This document shows, in pieces, positions 24,073-32,775 of a stretch of DNA of 55,820 nucleotides. Position 1 is the first letter of the stretch, and every line of letters begins with the position of its first letter. A program made the position numbers and the translations under genes. Origin of the DNA: Bacteroidales bacterium (GTDB lineage: Bacteria; Bacteroidota; Bacteroidia; Bacteroidales; Paludibacteraceae). The stretch lies in the NCBI GenBank assembly GCA_900769555.1, contig CAAGHA010000094.1, positions 1 through 55,820 on the forward strand. Reading direction: 5' to 3'. The notes below the pieces were generated by a model, which was not told where the DNA came from, ran no database searches, and worked only from the letters and a program-made list of their open reading frames with translations.

Positions 24073-25020
24073 ATGGAAAATTCATTAACAAAAACAGATT
24101 TTAATTTCCCCGGACAGACAAACGTTTACCACGGGAAAGTTCGCGATGTATATAGTATTGGGGAGGATAAACTTGTGATGGTTGCCTCAGATAGAATCTC
24201 GGCATTTGATGTAATATTACCGAAAGGTATTCCATTTAAAGGACAAGTCCTTAATCAAATTGCAGCGAAGTTTTTGGATGACACAAAAGACATTTGTCCA
24301 AACTGGAAATTAGCCACTCCTGATCCAATGGTAACAGTTGGTATTCGCTGCGAAGGTTATCCTGTTGAAATGATTGTTAGAGGTTATCTTTGTGGAAGTG
24401 CTTGGAGAGCTTATAAAAGTGGTGTAAGAGAAATTTGTGGTGTAAAATTGCCGGAAGGAATGAAAGAGAATCAAAAATTTCCGGAACCAATCATCACTCC
24501 CACTACCAAAGCTGAAATTGGTGAACACGATGAGGATATTTCTAAAGAGGAGATTATCTCTCGCGGATTGGTTTCTGCTGAAGAGTATGCTGTTCTTGAA
24601 AAATATACAATGGCTCTATTTTTGAGAGGGACCGAAATTGCAGCTAAACGCGGATTGATTTTGGTTGATACAAAATATGAATTCGGGAAAAGTAATGGAA
24701 CCATCTATTTAATGGATGAGATTCATACTCCGGATTCTTCTCGTTACTTCTACGCAGATACTTATCAAGAGTTATTTGAAGCAGGTAAAGCTCAAAAACA
24801 ATTATCTAAAGAGTTCGTTCGTGAATGGTTGATGGAGAATGGATTCCAAGGGAAAGAGGGTCAAAATATTCCTGAAATGACAGAAGATATTGTTCAATCA
24901 ATTTCTGAACGATACATTGAATTGTATGAAATTATTGTTGGAGAAAAGTTCGTCAAAACAGAAGATGTTTCATCCTTAAATACAAGAATTGAAGCAAACG
25001 TGATGAATTACTTAAAGTAA
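24073..25020 (+). CDS. purC: Phosphoribosylaminoimidazole-succinocarboxamide synthase
   Basis: A 315-residue cytoplasmic enzyme of purine synthesis that joins aspartate to CAIR using ATP to give SAICAR. It shows YHGKVRDVYSIGEDKLVMVA, DRISAFDVILPKGIP, the MIVRGYLCGSAWRAY block, LILVDTKYEFG and LMDEIHTPDSSR. The length is that of the longer form found in Bacteroidota and plants or yeast. It lies 17 bases after phoH and probably shares its transcript. A terminator-like inverted repeat follows at 25029-25082. Confidence 0.96.
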   Translation: MENSLTKTDFNFPGQTNVYHGKVRDVYSIGEDKLVMVASDRISAFDVILPKGIPFKGQVLNQIAAKFLDDTKDICPNWKLATPDPMVTVGIRCEGYPVEMIVRGYLCGSAWRAYKSGVREICGVKLPEGMKENQKFPEPIITPTTKAEIGEHDEDISKEEIISRGLVSAEEYAVLEKYTMALFLRGTEIAAKRGLILVDTKYEFGKSNGTIYLMDEIHTPDSSRYFYADTYQELFEAGKAQKQLSKEFVREWLMENGFQGKEGQNIPEMTEDIVQSISERYIELYEIIVGEKFVKTEDVSSLNTRIEANVMNYLK

Positions 25021-25028
25021 AATAACAT

Positions 25029-25080
25029 TGGTGTGTTGAGATAGACATAATTTTTAATCGTTTATCTTGACACACTTTTA
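25029..25080 (+). terminator. Probable terminator of purC
   Basis: GTGTGTtgAGATA pairs imperfectly with TATCTtgACACAC (two mismatched bases), followed by TTTTATT, just before recF. Confidence 0.5.
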
Positions 25081-25082
25081 TT

Positions 25083-26192
25083 ATGATACGACCTATGCAA
25101 TTAAACAGACTTCGCATATTAAATTATAAAAATATAAGAGAAGCAGAGCTTGAATTCTCTACCGGAATTAATTGTTTTATAGGTTGTAACGGAGCCGGAA
25201 AAACCAATATATTAGATAGTATTTACTACTTATCTTTTTGCAAAAGTCATACCAACGCTATCGAAACTCAAAACATATCTCATAATGAAGAGTTTTTTAT
25301 GTTGGATGGAAATTATACTAGTTCCACCGAAGAGATCAATATCTATTGTGGAGTTAAAAGAAGACATAAAAAACAATTCAAACGAGACAAAAAGGAATAC
25401 GAAAAATTGTCCGACCATATCGGTTTGATTCCTCTTGTAATGATTTCGCCGTCAGATAGTGAACTAATATATGGAGGCAGTGAGGAAAGACGAAAATTTA
25501 TTGATGGATTTATCTCCCAATATAACAAAAAGTACTTACAATTTCTACTATCATATAAAAAGGGTTTAGAACAAAGAAATGCTATGTTAAAAAATCCACA
25601 AGCCGACCCATTGGTACTAGATATAATAGAAGAACAAATGTCGGACTTGGGGAAATACCTTCACGAAGAAAGAAAAAATTTTATATCTCAATTTCTTCCT
25701 AAATTTCAAAAGTATTATCATTTAATCTCTTTAGGGAAAGAAAAGGTAACTTTAGAATACCATTCTCAGTTAGATTCGGGGGAAAAATTATCAGATTTAT
25801 TAAAATCAACCCGAGAACGAGATTTTATTATCGGATATAGTACAAAAGGAATTCACAAGGATGATTTAGAAATGAATTTAGGAGATCTACCAATAAAACG
25901 AGTTGGGTCTCAAGGTCAAAACAAGACCTATTTGATTGCTCTAAAATTGGCACAATTTGAACTCCTTCAAGAGATTAGCAAGGAGGTTCCAATACTATTG
26001 TTTGACGATATGTTTGATAAATTAGATAACCAAAGAGCTTCTGAAATAATCAACCTTATGAGCCAAAATAAATTTGGACAGATTTTTATTTCCGATACTG
26101 ATCGGGTATATCTTACCGAACTTTTAGAAAAAGCAAAATGCAAATACAAACTCTACTTTGTTGAAAATGGAGATGTAATATTTGAACAATAA
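25083..26192 (+). CDS. recF: DNA replication and repair protein RecF
   Basis: A 369-residue SMC-like ATPase that helps load RecA at single-strand gaps with RecO and RecR. Walker A is GCNGAGKTNILDSIYYLSF, the ABC signature region is VGSQGQNKTYLIALKLAQFE, and Walker B is ILLFDDMFDKLD. The full family length is present. The ATG at 25083 gives MIRPMQLNRLRILNYKNI; the second ATG at 25095 is an equally good start. It is convergent with the DUF4112 gene, with only 13 bases between stops. Confidence 0.94.
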   Translation: MIRPMQLNRLRILNYKNIREAELEFSTGINCFIGCNGAGKTNILDSIYYLSFCKSHTNAIETQNISHNEEFFMLDGNYTSSTEEINIYCGVKRRHKKQFKRDKKEYEKLSDHIGLIPLVMISPSDSELIYGGSEERRKFIDGFISQYNKKYLQFLLSYKKGLEQRNAMLKNPQADPLVLDIIEEQMSDLGKYLHEERKNFISQFLPKFQKYYHLISLGKEKVTLEYHSQLDSGEKLSDLLKSTRERDFIIGYSTKGIHKDDLEMNLGDLPIKRVGSQGQNKTYLIALKLAQFELLQEISKEVPILLFDDMFDKLDNQRASEIINLMSQNKFGQIFISDTDRVYLTELLEKAKCKYKLYFVENGDVIFEQ

Positions 26193-26205
26193 CAAAAAGA
26201 ATACA

Positions 26206-26724
26206 CTAGAAAAAAGATGCCCAAAAGCTCTCCAAAACACCCCATAACCACCCTAAAAAGAGAACTGACAATTTGACCAAAACGAACAAAAGAATTAACA
26301 TAACCACAATCAGTACGCTCATCCATACAGCACGTTTATTCACCTTTTCAATGACTTGTTGATCACCATCAACAAAGCCAATAATCATATCATGATTTTT
26401 TTGAAATCCCTTATGCATAAAATCCAAAACAATACCTAAAAAAGGAATTGCACCCACCAATGCATCCAAAATAAGATTAAAAGTTACCGCCAAGGCCAAT
26501 GGGACAGATTTTAATTTTGCTACTGCAAAATATAGGTATGGGACTGCTAAAGGAACATTAATTATATCTCCCACATTTGGAATCAAACCGATAATCGGAT
26601 CTAAACCTATTCCAAAAAAAGATTTATCCATAATCCCTCTAATTTTGTCAATTAGTCGGTATGAACGAGATGCTTTTAAACCCTGACGACGATTTAATTC
26701 TTCAGAAGAGATAGAATATTTCAT
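26206..26724 (-). CDS. DUF4112 family membrane protein
   Basis: The protein has 172 residues from the ATG at 26724. The frame runs on to a TTG that overlaps the previous gene and is unlikely to be used. It carries SFFGIGLDPIIGLIPNVGD and DALVGAIPFLGIVLDF, two amphipathic-hydrophobic blocks that define DUF4112, and a C-terminal membrane helix of about 25 hydrophobic residues. The function is unknown. It starts 8 bases after the NifX-like gene stop, in what looks like one operon. Confidence 0.85.
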   Translation of the reverse strand: MKYSISSEELNRRQGLKASRSYRLIDKIRGIMDKSFFGIGLDPIIGLIPNVGDIINVPLAVPYLYFAVAKLKSVPLALAVTFNLILDALVGAIPFLGIVLDFMHKGFQKNHDMIIGFVDGDQQVIEKVNKRAVWMSVLIVVMLILLFVLVKLSVLFLGWLWGVLESFWASFF

Positions 26725-26732
26725 AAGTAAAT

Positions 26733-27077
26733 TTAATGACAAGAATGGAGACAAGAACTACCAGAATCTTTTATACCTCCTGAAAGATAGGTTGCAATTA
26801 AGAGAGATATATGCCCTGAACAGCCTCTTATTACGTCTATTCCACACTCAGACAATTTTGTCTTTGCGCCGTCTCCCATATTACCTGCCAACATCAAAGA
26901 GACTCCCTTTTCTTTTAAAACCGATGCAATATTCGATTTACAACCACAACCTTGAGGTGAAGGTAATGTCTCTGTCGAGATTACCTTCCCCCCTTCGATT
27001 GTAAATATTGTATAGTAAGCGCAGTGACCAAAATGATCATCAACGAAATTATCCTTTGTAGGAACAGCTACTTTCAT
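26733..27077 (-). CDS. NifX/NifB-type iron-molybdenum cofactor domain protein
   Basis: A 114-residue protein beginning MKVAVPTKDNFVDDHFGHCA, the Nitro_FeMo-Co domain signature, with LPSPQGCGCKSNIA, LMLAGNMGDGAKTKL and a cysteine/histidine-rich end (SCLHSCH). Such small proteins bind metal clusters. In organisms without nitrogenase their role is unclear, and no nif genes are here. The gene begins 7 bases after the T9SS protein ends and precedes DUF4112, so co-transcription is likely. The family is clear; the role is not. Confidence 0.88.
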   Translation of the reverse strand: MKVAVPTKDNFVDDHFGHCAYYTIFTIEGGKVISTETLPSPQGCGCKSNIASVLKEKGVSLMLAGNMGDGAKTKLSECGIDVIRGCSGHISLLIATYLSGGIKDSGSSCLHSCH

Positions 27078-27084
27078 TCCAAAA

Positions 27085-29808
27085 TTATTTTCTCATTAAC
27101 GTAAAGTGTCCAACATATTGCATATCTGCTGCAGGAAGATTAATAACATACCAATAATCAGTTGAAGGAAGATATGTACCATTGTAAGTACCATCCCAAC
27201 CATTCGCATTATCATATCCTAAATAATCTGCAACAACTCGACCTTCTCTATCGTAGATAGAAACCCTCGCCGTTGGATAGACATCAATATTCTCAATTGT
27301 CCATGTATCGTTTACGCCATCACCATTAGGAGAGAATATCTCTTGAGGCTTAATCGGAACCGGACTGATAGAGAATTGACCGGAACTTTTACAATCATTC
27401 ACATCCGCTACAGACAATGTATGACTACCAATAGAAGTATTAGACAACGTTCCATTAACACCGCCAGAACCAGCCATAGTGAACTCATTCAATTCTTTAT
27501 CATCCAAATAAATATTGTATGGTTCAATACCTCCTCTGATGGAATATAAAACAATATTTTCTTTATCATTCACAGAATCTATCGTCAAGACCGGAGAGTC
27601 TCTCACATATACATATACCGTATCTGTTGTTTCACATTGAGCTTTTTCATTTCGAGCCTTAACAATACATGCAAAATCCTCTGATGGAGTAAACACCTTC
27701 TTCATGTCACTATTCGTACCACCTAAGTTTGGAGTCCATGTTAGTGGACAATCCGTTGGTTTTAAATCTCCAATATACAACTCAATCTCCTCACCTCTAC
27801 ATACAGTATTTCGATCCGACTTAATAGACAGCTTCAATTGAATTTGCAATACTGTTAAATTATACCAAACTACACTATCACAACCATTAATGGTTTTATA
27901 CGTTTGAGGATCTCTCACTTTGATAGGAGTAGTTGTAGGGGTTGGATAGTGAACACCAAACATATAAGAATCATAACAAATAATCGTATCTATCGGATTA
28001 TTTTCGTTCGAATAACTTGGGAAAATCAACACTTGAACATTCGTTATACTATCACAACCCGACAATACACTAACTGAAGTATTGGTCAAATCATAAACAC
28101 CGGGCGCAGAATAAGTTTGACCACCAAACTCATAAACATCACCCTCACACAATGTCACAGTCGGTAAATTAACCTCGATTTTACTCGTAACATTTATTGT
28201 TGCATTAATAATACTATCACAACCATTTACTGTTTGATAAGAATAAACCTCATTAAAGACTCCTGCATTCGGATAATTCTTTCCATTGAAATCAGAACCC
28301 TGACAAACAGTGTATGTAACATTCTCATTGTAAACCGGATTCACTATAACATTTTGCACCAATATTAAACAACCTTGATCTTCTCTAATCTCAAAAGTAC
28401 CCGGTACATCATATTTTGTACCCTTATACACCTCTCCTTGACAAATAATCTCTGCTTGTACAGGTACTTCTCCCGGAGCATTTACTATTCTTTTTTTCAG
28501 GATAATCAAACTATCACAACCGGTAACAAAGGATTTTATCGTATCATTAATCGGGAACTCTCCTTCAACATCATAAGTTACCCCGTCAATAACTGTTCCT
28601 AAACAAACATTCTCATCCTGCCCGTTGCGATAATCCGGTTTTACAATTGTCACAACCAAATAAACATCACCCGGAGCTGCTACTTCCTGACCGGACGTTA
28701 ATGCATTAGCATCCAATGTCACTCCATCAACAACACGTGTTTCTCCATCACAAAGAGTCACTTTCTTCTTACTCTTTGTCTCTGCAATCTTCAAATCTCC
28801 TACAATTGTACAAATTTCATTGTCCAACAGACCTTGTTGACCAATCTTAACACGATAATATCCATTATGTTGATCTTTATCGAATGCAGGAATTGTATAA
28901 CTTAATTTATTATTTTGAGAATAAAATCCACTTGCACCGGGAATATCACTAAATATAGTGCTATCACTACTATATTGCCATTGATAATAAACGGAAGACA
29001 AATCGGCAAAGAATCCATTATTTTCAAATGTTACACCCAATGTCAAAGGCTCATTGTAGTAAAATTCGTCCAAAGGAGAAATTGTGACAGCCGGATGTTG
29101 TACCTCAATCTCAATATCATCAATTGCAAAATCGAAACCATTTGCCTCCGGCTGAATTGCCGTTACAATAAAGTAAGCTTCCGAAATATCACTCTCCACC
29201 TCAAATTCCAATTCCAATTTTTGCCAAGGTAAACTCAAACTATTCGGGTCTGAACATTTAGGTAATTTCAAATCTTTATGCGCTCCCGAAGAAACCAAGG
29301 TTTTCGCATCCTTATCCGCAAAAATACCAATTCCTAAGTTTGGATCATTACTTGAAACCGTAGACAACTCAACATTGGTCATCCAAGCACTAAAACGGAA
29401 TGTCACACCGGAACAAATATCAGTAATCTTCTCTCGGTAAATAACCTCTTCATTTCTTGATGCTTCAGGATTGATTCTCATATAATATCCTTTTGTAACG
29501 TCATCGGGAAAAGTATGGTCACTACCCTTATGCCATGTTGTATTATTATCAGAAGTCTTCACCAAAGCATATCCGGCAACGGCAGGAATAGGAGCAAAAC
29601 TCATAGGATTTCCTGTTAAAATAGAAGTTCCCAACATATCTGCGTCTAATCCCCCACCGGGAAGCGGACTGGGAGCTGAGACTTCATTCCCACCAAAATC
29701 CTGAAAGAAGATTCTTTTCCACGTAGAGCCCTGTGCCAAAAGAGTTTGAGAACCCACGCACAACATTATAAAACTAAAAATCAAGATAACCAATCGTTTC
29801 ATATTCAT
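27085..29808 (-). CDS. T9SS type-B sorted surface protein with PKD/Ig-like repeats
   Basis: This protein of 907 residues has a signal peptide (about 1-25) and a jellyroll-like N-terminal region (about 30-240) with WHKGSDHTFPDDV and a DDIEIEV end. Several Ig-like/PKD-like repeats follow, marked by a recurring NGCDSI or GCDS(I/V) motif (for example residues about 430, 530, 580 and 640). The C-terminal gliding-motility-associated domain is of type B (IFSPNGDGVNDTWTI, VSIYDREGRVV). Export and surface attachment by the type IX system are therefore expected, as PorQ in the same window supports. Ligand unknown. The NifX-like gene starts 7 bases after its stop. Confidence 0.85.
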   Translation of the reverse strand: MNMKRLVILIFSFIMLCVGSQTLLAQGSTWKRIFFQDFGGNEVSAPSPLPGGGLDADMLGTSILTGNPMSFAPIPAVAGYALVKTSDNNTTWHKGSDHTFPDDVTKGYYMRINPEASRNEEVIYREKITDICSGVTFRFSAWMTNVELSTVSSNDPNLGIGIFADKDAKTLVSSGAHKDLKLPKCSDPNSLSLPWQKLELEFEVESDISEAYFIVTAIQPEANGFDFAIDDIEIEVQHPAVTISPLDEFYYNEPLTLGVTFENNGFFADLSSVYYQWQYSSDSTIFSDIPGASGFYSQNNKLSYTIPAFDKDQHNGYYRVKIGQQGLLDNEICTIVGDLKIAETKSKKKVTLCDGETRVVDGVTLDANALTSGQEVAAPGDVYLVVTIVKPDYRNGQDENVCLGTVIDGVTYDVEGEFPINDTIKSFVTGCDSLIILKKRIVNAPGEVPVQAEIICQGEVYKGTKYDVPGTFEIREDQGCLILVQNVIVNPVYNENVTYTVCQGSDFNGKNYPNAGVFNEVYSYQTVNGCDSIINATINVTSKIEVNLPTVTLCEGDVYEFGGQTYSAPGVYDLTNTSVSVLSGCDSITNVQVLIFPSYSNENNPIDTIICYDSYMFGVHYPTPTTTPIKVRDPQTYKTINGCDSVVWYNLTVLQIQLKLSIKSDRNTVCRGEEIELYIGDLKPTDCPLTWTPNLGGTNSDMKKVFTPSEDFACIVKARNEKAQCETTDTVYVYVRDSPVLTIDSVNDKENIVLYSIRGGIEPYNIYLDDKELNEFTMAGSGGVNGTLSNTSIGSHTLSVADVNDCKSSGQFSISPVPIKPQEIFSPNGDGVNDTWTIENIDVYPTARVSIYDREGRVVADYLGYDNANGWDGTYNGTYLPSTDYWYVINLPAADMQYVGHFTLMRK

Positions 29809-30047
29809 CGCCTAACTTTATTATGTATTCAGCTCATACCCTCCAAAACAACTTTTTGTAATTGTCCACAAAAGACAAGAGCACTTTCTTAACACCTATT
29901 ATATCACAAAGATTGTTTTTTTTCATTAAAAACGCAAATTAAATTCAAAAAAAAACAACCTGCTTTTCAATATTTTTTTCATTTAGACTCCATTAAACAC
30001 AATAATTCATCGATAAAATCCTTTAATTTGACGTTAAAAGCCATTCA

Positions 30048-30080
30048 ACAACAAAGCCGAACTACAAGAATAGCTCGGCT
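30048..30080 (-). terminator. Possible terminator after the alpha-glucan operon
   Basis: An AGCCGA/TCGGCT stem (loop 13) is followed on the minus strand by TTGTTGTTG. Gap 29809-30152 also holds a degenerate copy of the short dispersed repeat (30102-30143) and no gene. Confidence 0.45.
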
Positions 30081-30152
30081 CTATTTAGAATCTGTTTTAA
30101 GGTAACTTCTAATATTTCTATCAATTAAGGCAACAACCTCAAAATCAATCTA

Positions 30153-31478
30153 TCAACACTGTTTGGTTGCTCTTTTTTTAGGTTCCACAGGTTTTGCTTT
30201 TTTTAATTGCATCTCCAAATTGGCAATCAGTTCACCTTGAGCATCAATTGTCTTCAACAAAGAATTAAGTTCTTCATTATCCACTCCTTCCGGAAATTGT
30301 CCATTCACTCTATCAATAAAATCGCTCAATACATTCATATAGTTCATAAATGCCTCATAAGGAGAATCGTACGGACTAAAATGACTATGCATTGCACCAT
30401 CTGAGAAGTGTTTTGTACTCATATAATAAAAATGGTCGCTACTTTGCAAATAGTACCAATCTTGCAACAATCTTTTATCATTGGATAAACGCACTCTCTC
30501 CCCTATTCCATACAACTTATCAAAAGCAGAACGTTGCAATTCATTTCCCAACCAAGCAGACAAATCACGTTCTTCATCTGCCCAAGATATTGGATAAGGA
30601 ACATTAATCTGATCAATTGGCTTTCTCTTTTGCAAGACCATCGATGGAGTCTCAAATTGAATATTACATTGAGACGCAAAATAAGGCAACGCCTTCAAGA
30701 ACTCAAATATACCCGTTCCGGCATTTTGCATCTCGCCAAAAGTTTCATAATTCATAAACAAATTAACAACATCCTCATTATCCGGCAAAGCCTCTATCCA
30801 TCCAATAAATTTCTCTGCAGTCAACGGAAACTGATCCCACCCCCAATCTGAAAATCTGAAAGTAATATCATCACTCATTTTGAAATTTTTACAAAGGACT
30901 TTCAATTGAGGATTAGAAGCACAACAATAAACATAATTAGGACTCTTCCATCCCAACACATGTTTAGCGCCCTCTGTAATAATCCCCTTAAATCCCATTG
31001 CGGCAACACGAGCTCCAATATCATCCGAATAAACCAACTCTGTGTTTCTAAAAACGACAGGCTTATAACCAAAGAGACTTTGAATCTTTTTTGTATGTTG
31101 CTTTACTTGTAATTCAAACTCATTACTATCCTCTTGCAAAGATGATAATGAGTGAGCAAAAGTTTCTGCCAAAAATTCCACACAACCGGTTTTTGCCAAC
31201 TCTTTAAAAGAATCTATCACCTCAGGAACATACAATTCCATCTGTTCCAAAGCAACACCGGAAATAGAATAAGCTACTTTGAAAGCCCCGTCAGATTCTT
31301 TTATCATATTCAAAATGGTCTGATTCGCCGGAAGATAACAATTCTGAGCAATACGACGTATTATCTCTTCATCATTATAATCATCGTAATAATAATGATC
31401 ACTACCAATATCAAAGAAACGATACCGTTTCAAACGAAATGGTTGATGAATCTGAAAGTAAAAACAAATTGACTTCAT
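30153..31478 (-). CDS. GH57 family alpha-amylase-type glycoside hydrolase
   Basis: A 441-residue enzyme, cytoplasmic (no signal peptide), with the GH57 pattern IHQPFRLKRYRFFDIGSDHY at the N-terminus. The catalytic motif around the nucleophile Glu is VFRNTELVYSDD, and the acid Asp lies in FRFSDWGWDQFPL, followed by FMNYETFGEMQ. It probably cleaves or transfers alpha-1,4-glucan. The C-terminal 40 residues are Lys- and Glu-rich. It is last in an operon after the GT4 and debranching genes, with 30 bases between. The same trio is widespread in Bacteroidota and points to synthesis and breakdown of an intracellular glycogen-like polymer. Confidence 0.88.
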   Translation of the reverse strand: MKSICFYFQIHQPFRLKRYRFFDIGSDHYYYDDYNDEEIIRRIAQNCYLPANQTILNMIKESDGAFKVAYSISGVALEQMELYVPEVIDSFKELAKTGCVEFLAETFAHSLSSLQEDSNEFELQVKQHTKKIQSLFGYKPVVFRNTELVYSDDIGARVAAMGFKGIITEGAKHVLGWKSPNYVYCCASNPQLKVLCKNFKMSDDITFRFSDWGWDQFPLTAEKFIGWIEALPDNEDVVNLFMNYETFGEMQNAGTGIFEFLKALPYFASQCNIQFETPSMVLQKRKPIDQINVPYPISWADEERDLSAWLGNELQRSAFDKLYGIGERVRLSNDKRLLQDWYYLQSSDHFYYMSTKHFSDGAMHSHFSPYDSPYEAFMNYMNVLSDFIDRVNGQFPEGVDNEELNSLLKTIDAQGELIANLEMQLKKAKPVEPKKRATKQC

Positions 31479-31508
31479 ATATGTTTATTTTTTTAATTTT
31501 CTCATTAA

Positions 31509-32774
31509 TCAATGCCACCCCAATACTTTTTCATACACACGTCTCACTTTAAGCGCAGCATACTCCCACTTAATCTCATCCACCTCTTTTTTACCTTCTT
31601 CTTTAAGGAACTTGTACATTGACGGATAAGTTATAATTGAATAGATTGCATCTGCCATTGCATCAATATCCCAATAATCAATTTTTATGGCATTGTCAAG
31701 AATCTCAGCACAACCGGACTGCTTTGATATAATCGTTGGCACTCCAACTTGCATTGCCTCCAAAGGAGAAATGCCAAAAGGTTCCGATACAGACGGCATA
31801 ATATATACATCACTGGACTTCAGCATTTCATAAACTTCTTGTCCTTTTAAAAAGCCTGTAAAATGAAATTTATCCGAAATATTTCTATACGCAACGTGTC
31901 GTATCATCTTGTTCATCATATCACCACTTCCGGCCATAACAAAACGCACATTTTTCGTCCGTTGTAAAACTCGATAAGCAGCCTCAACAAAATATTCCGG
32001 ACCCTTTTGCATCGTTATACGACCTAAAAATGTAACCACCTTATCTTTCGTTTGATTTCTCGACTGCAAAGCTTGAATGGACTCATCCAAAGGTTCTACC
32101 GCATTATGAACCGTAGTCACTTTTGCAGGATCTATATGATAACGATTGATTACCGTTTCTCTTGTCAAATCACTTACCGTAATAATATGATCTGCGTGGT
32201 CCATTCCTGCCTTTTCTATATCATAAACAACCGGATTAACATTACCACGACTTCTATCAAAATCCGTAGCATGAACATGAATAACCAAAGGTTTCCCAGA
32301 TACATATTTTGCATGAACTCCCGCCGGATAAGTCAACCAATCGTGAGAATGAATGACATCAAAATCCATTGAACGACAAACAACACCCGCCACAGCATCA
32401 TAATTACGAATCTCCTCTAAGAGGTTATCCGGATATCGACCTGAAAATTCGACCGCCCCAATTCCATTCGTACCTATAAAACCATTATCTTCTCGAATAC
32501 AATTACGATAATGATAATATTCATCAGCTGAAATAGCACCACCCAAGACTTGATCCAAGTAATTATAATCAGGTTCCTTCCAAACAACCGGCACTTTATT
32601 CGCCGGAATAATTTTAAGAAAACTTTGGTCTTCATCACCCCACGGCTTAGGCAACATGAATGTAATCTCCATATCCGGCTGCATAGACATACCACGAGTG
32701 AGTCCGTAACTCGCCGTACCTAATCCTCCTAAAATATGAGGGGGAAATTCCCATCCAAACATTAACGCTTTCAT
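31509..32774 (-). CDS. GT4 family glycosyltransferase, glycogen synthase-like
   Basis: A 421-residue retaining glycosyltransferase. The N-terminal MKALMFGWEFPPHILGGLGT, VIHVHATDFDRSRGN and YDIEKAGMDHADHIITVS are typical GT4 features, and the C-terminal half carries the donor-binding VSEPFGISPLEAMQVG (E..x7..E). Relatives beside GH57 and GH133 genes are annotated as glycogen synthase, so UDP- or ADP-glucose transfer to an alpha-glucan is inferred. It starts 1 base after the debranching gene stops and precedes GH57, all on the minus strand. A classic GT5 synthase and a branching enzyme are not in the window. Confidence 0.85.
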   Translation of the reverse strand: MKALMFGWEFPPHILGGLGTASYGLTRGMSMQPDMEITFMLPKPWGDEDQSFLKIIPANKVPVVWKEPDYNYLDQVLGGAISADEYYHYRNCIREDNGFIGTNGIGAVEFSGRYPDNLLEEIRNYDAVAGVVCRSMDFDVIHSHDWLTYPAGVHAKYVSGKPLVIHVHATDFDRSRGNVNPVVYDIEKAGMDHADHIITVSDLTRETVINRYHIDPAKVTTVHNAVEPLDESIQALQSRNQTKDKVVTFLGRITMQKGPEYFVEAAYRVLQRTKNVRFVMAGSGDMMNKMIRHVAYRNISDKFHFTGFLKGQEVYEMLKSSDVYIMPSVSEPFGISPLEAMQVGVPTIISKQSGCAEILDNAIKIDYWDIDAMADAIYSIITYPSMYKFLKEEGKKEVDEIKWEYAALKVRRVYEKVLGWH

Positions 32775-32775
32775 A

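Noticed and set aside
26733..27077. Nitrogen fixation capability
   Set aside because: The NifX-like domain is widespread outside nitrogen fixers and no nif genes occur here.
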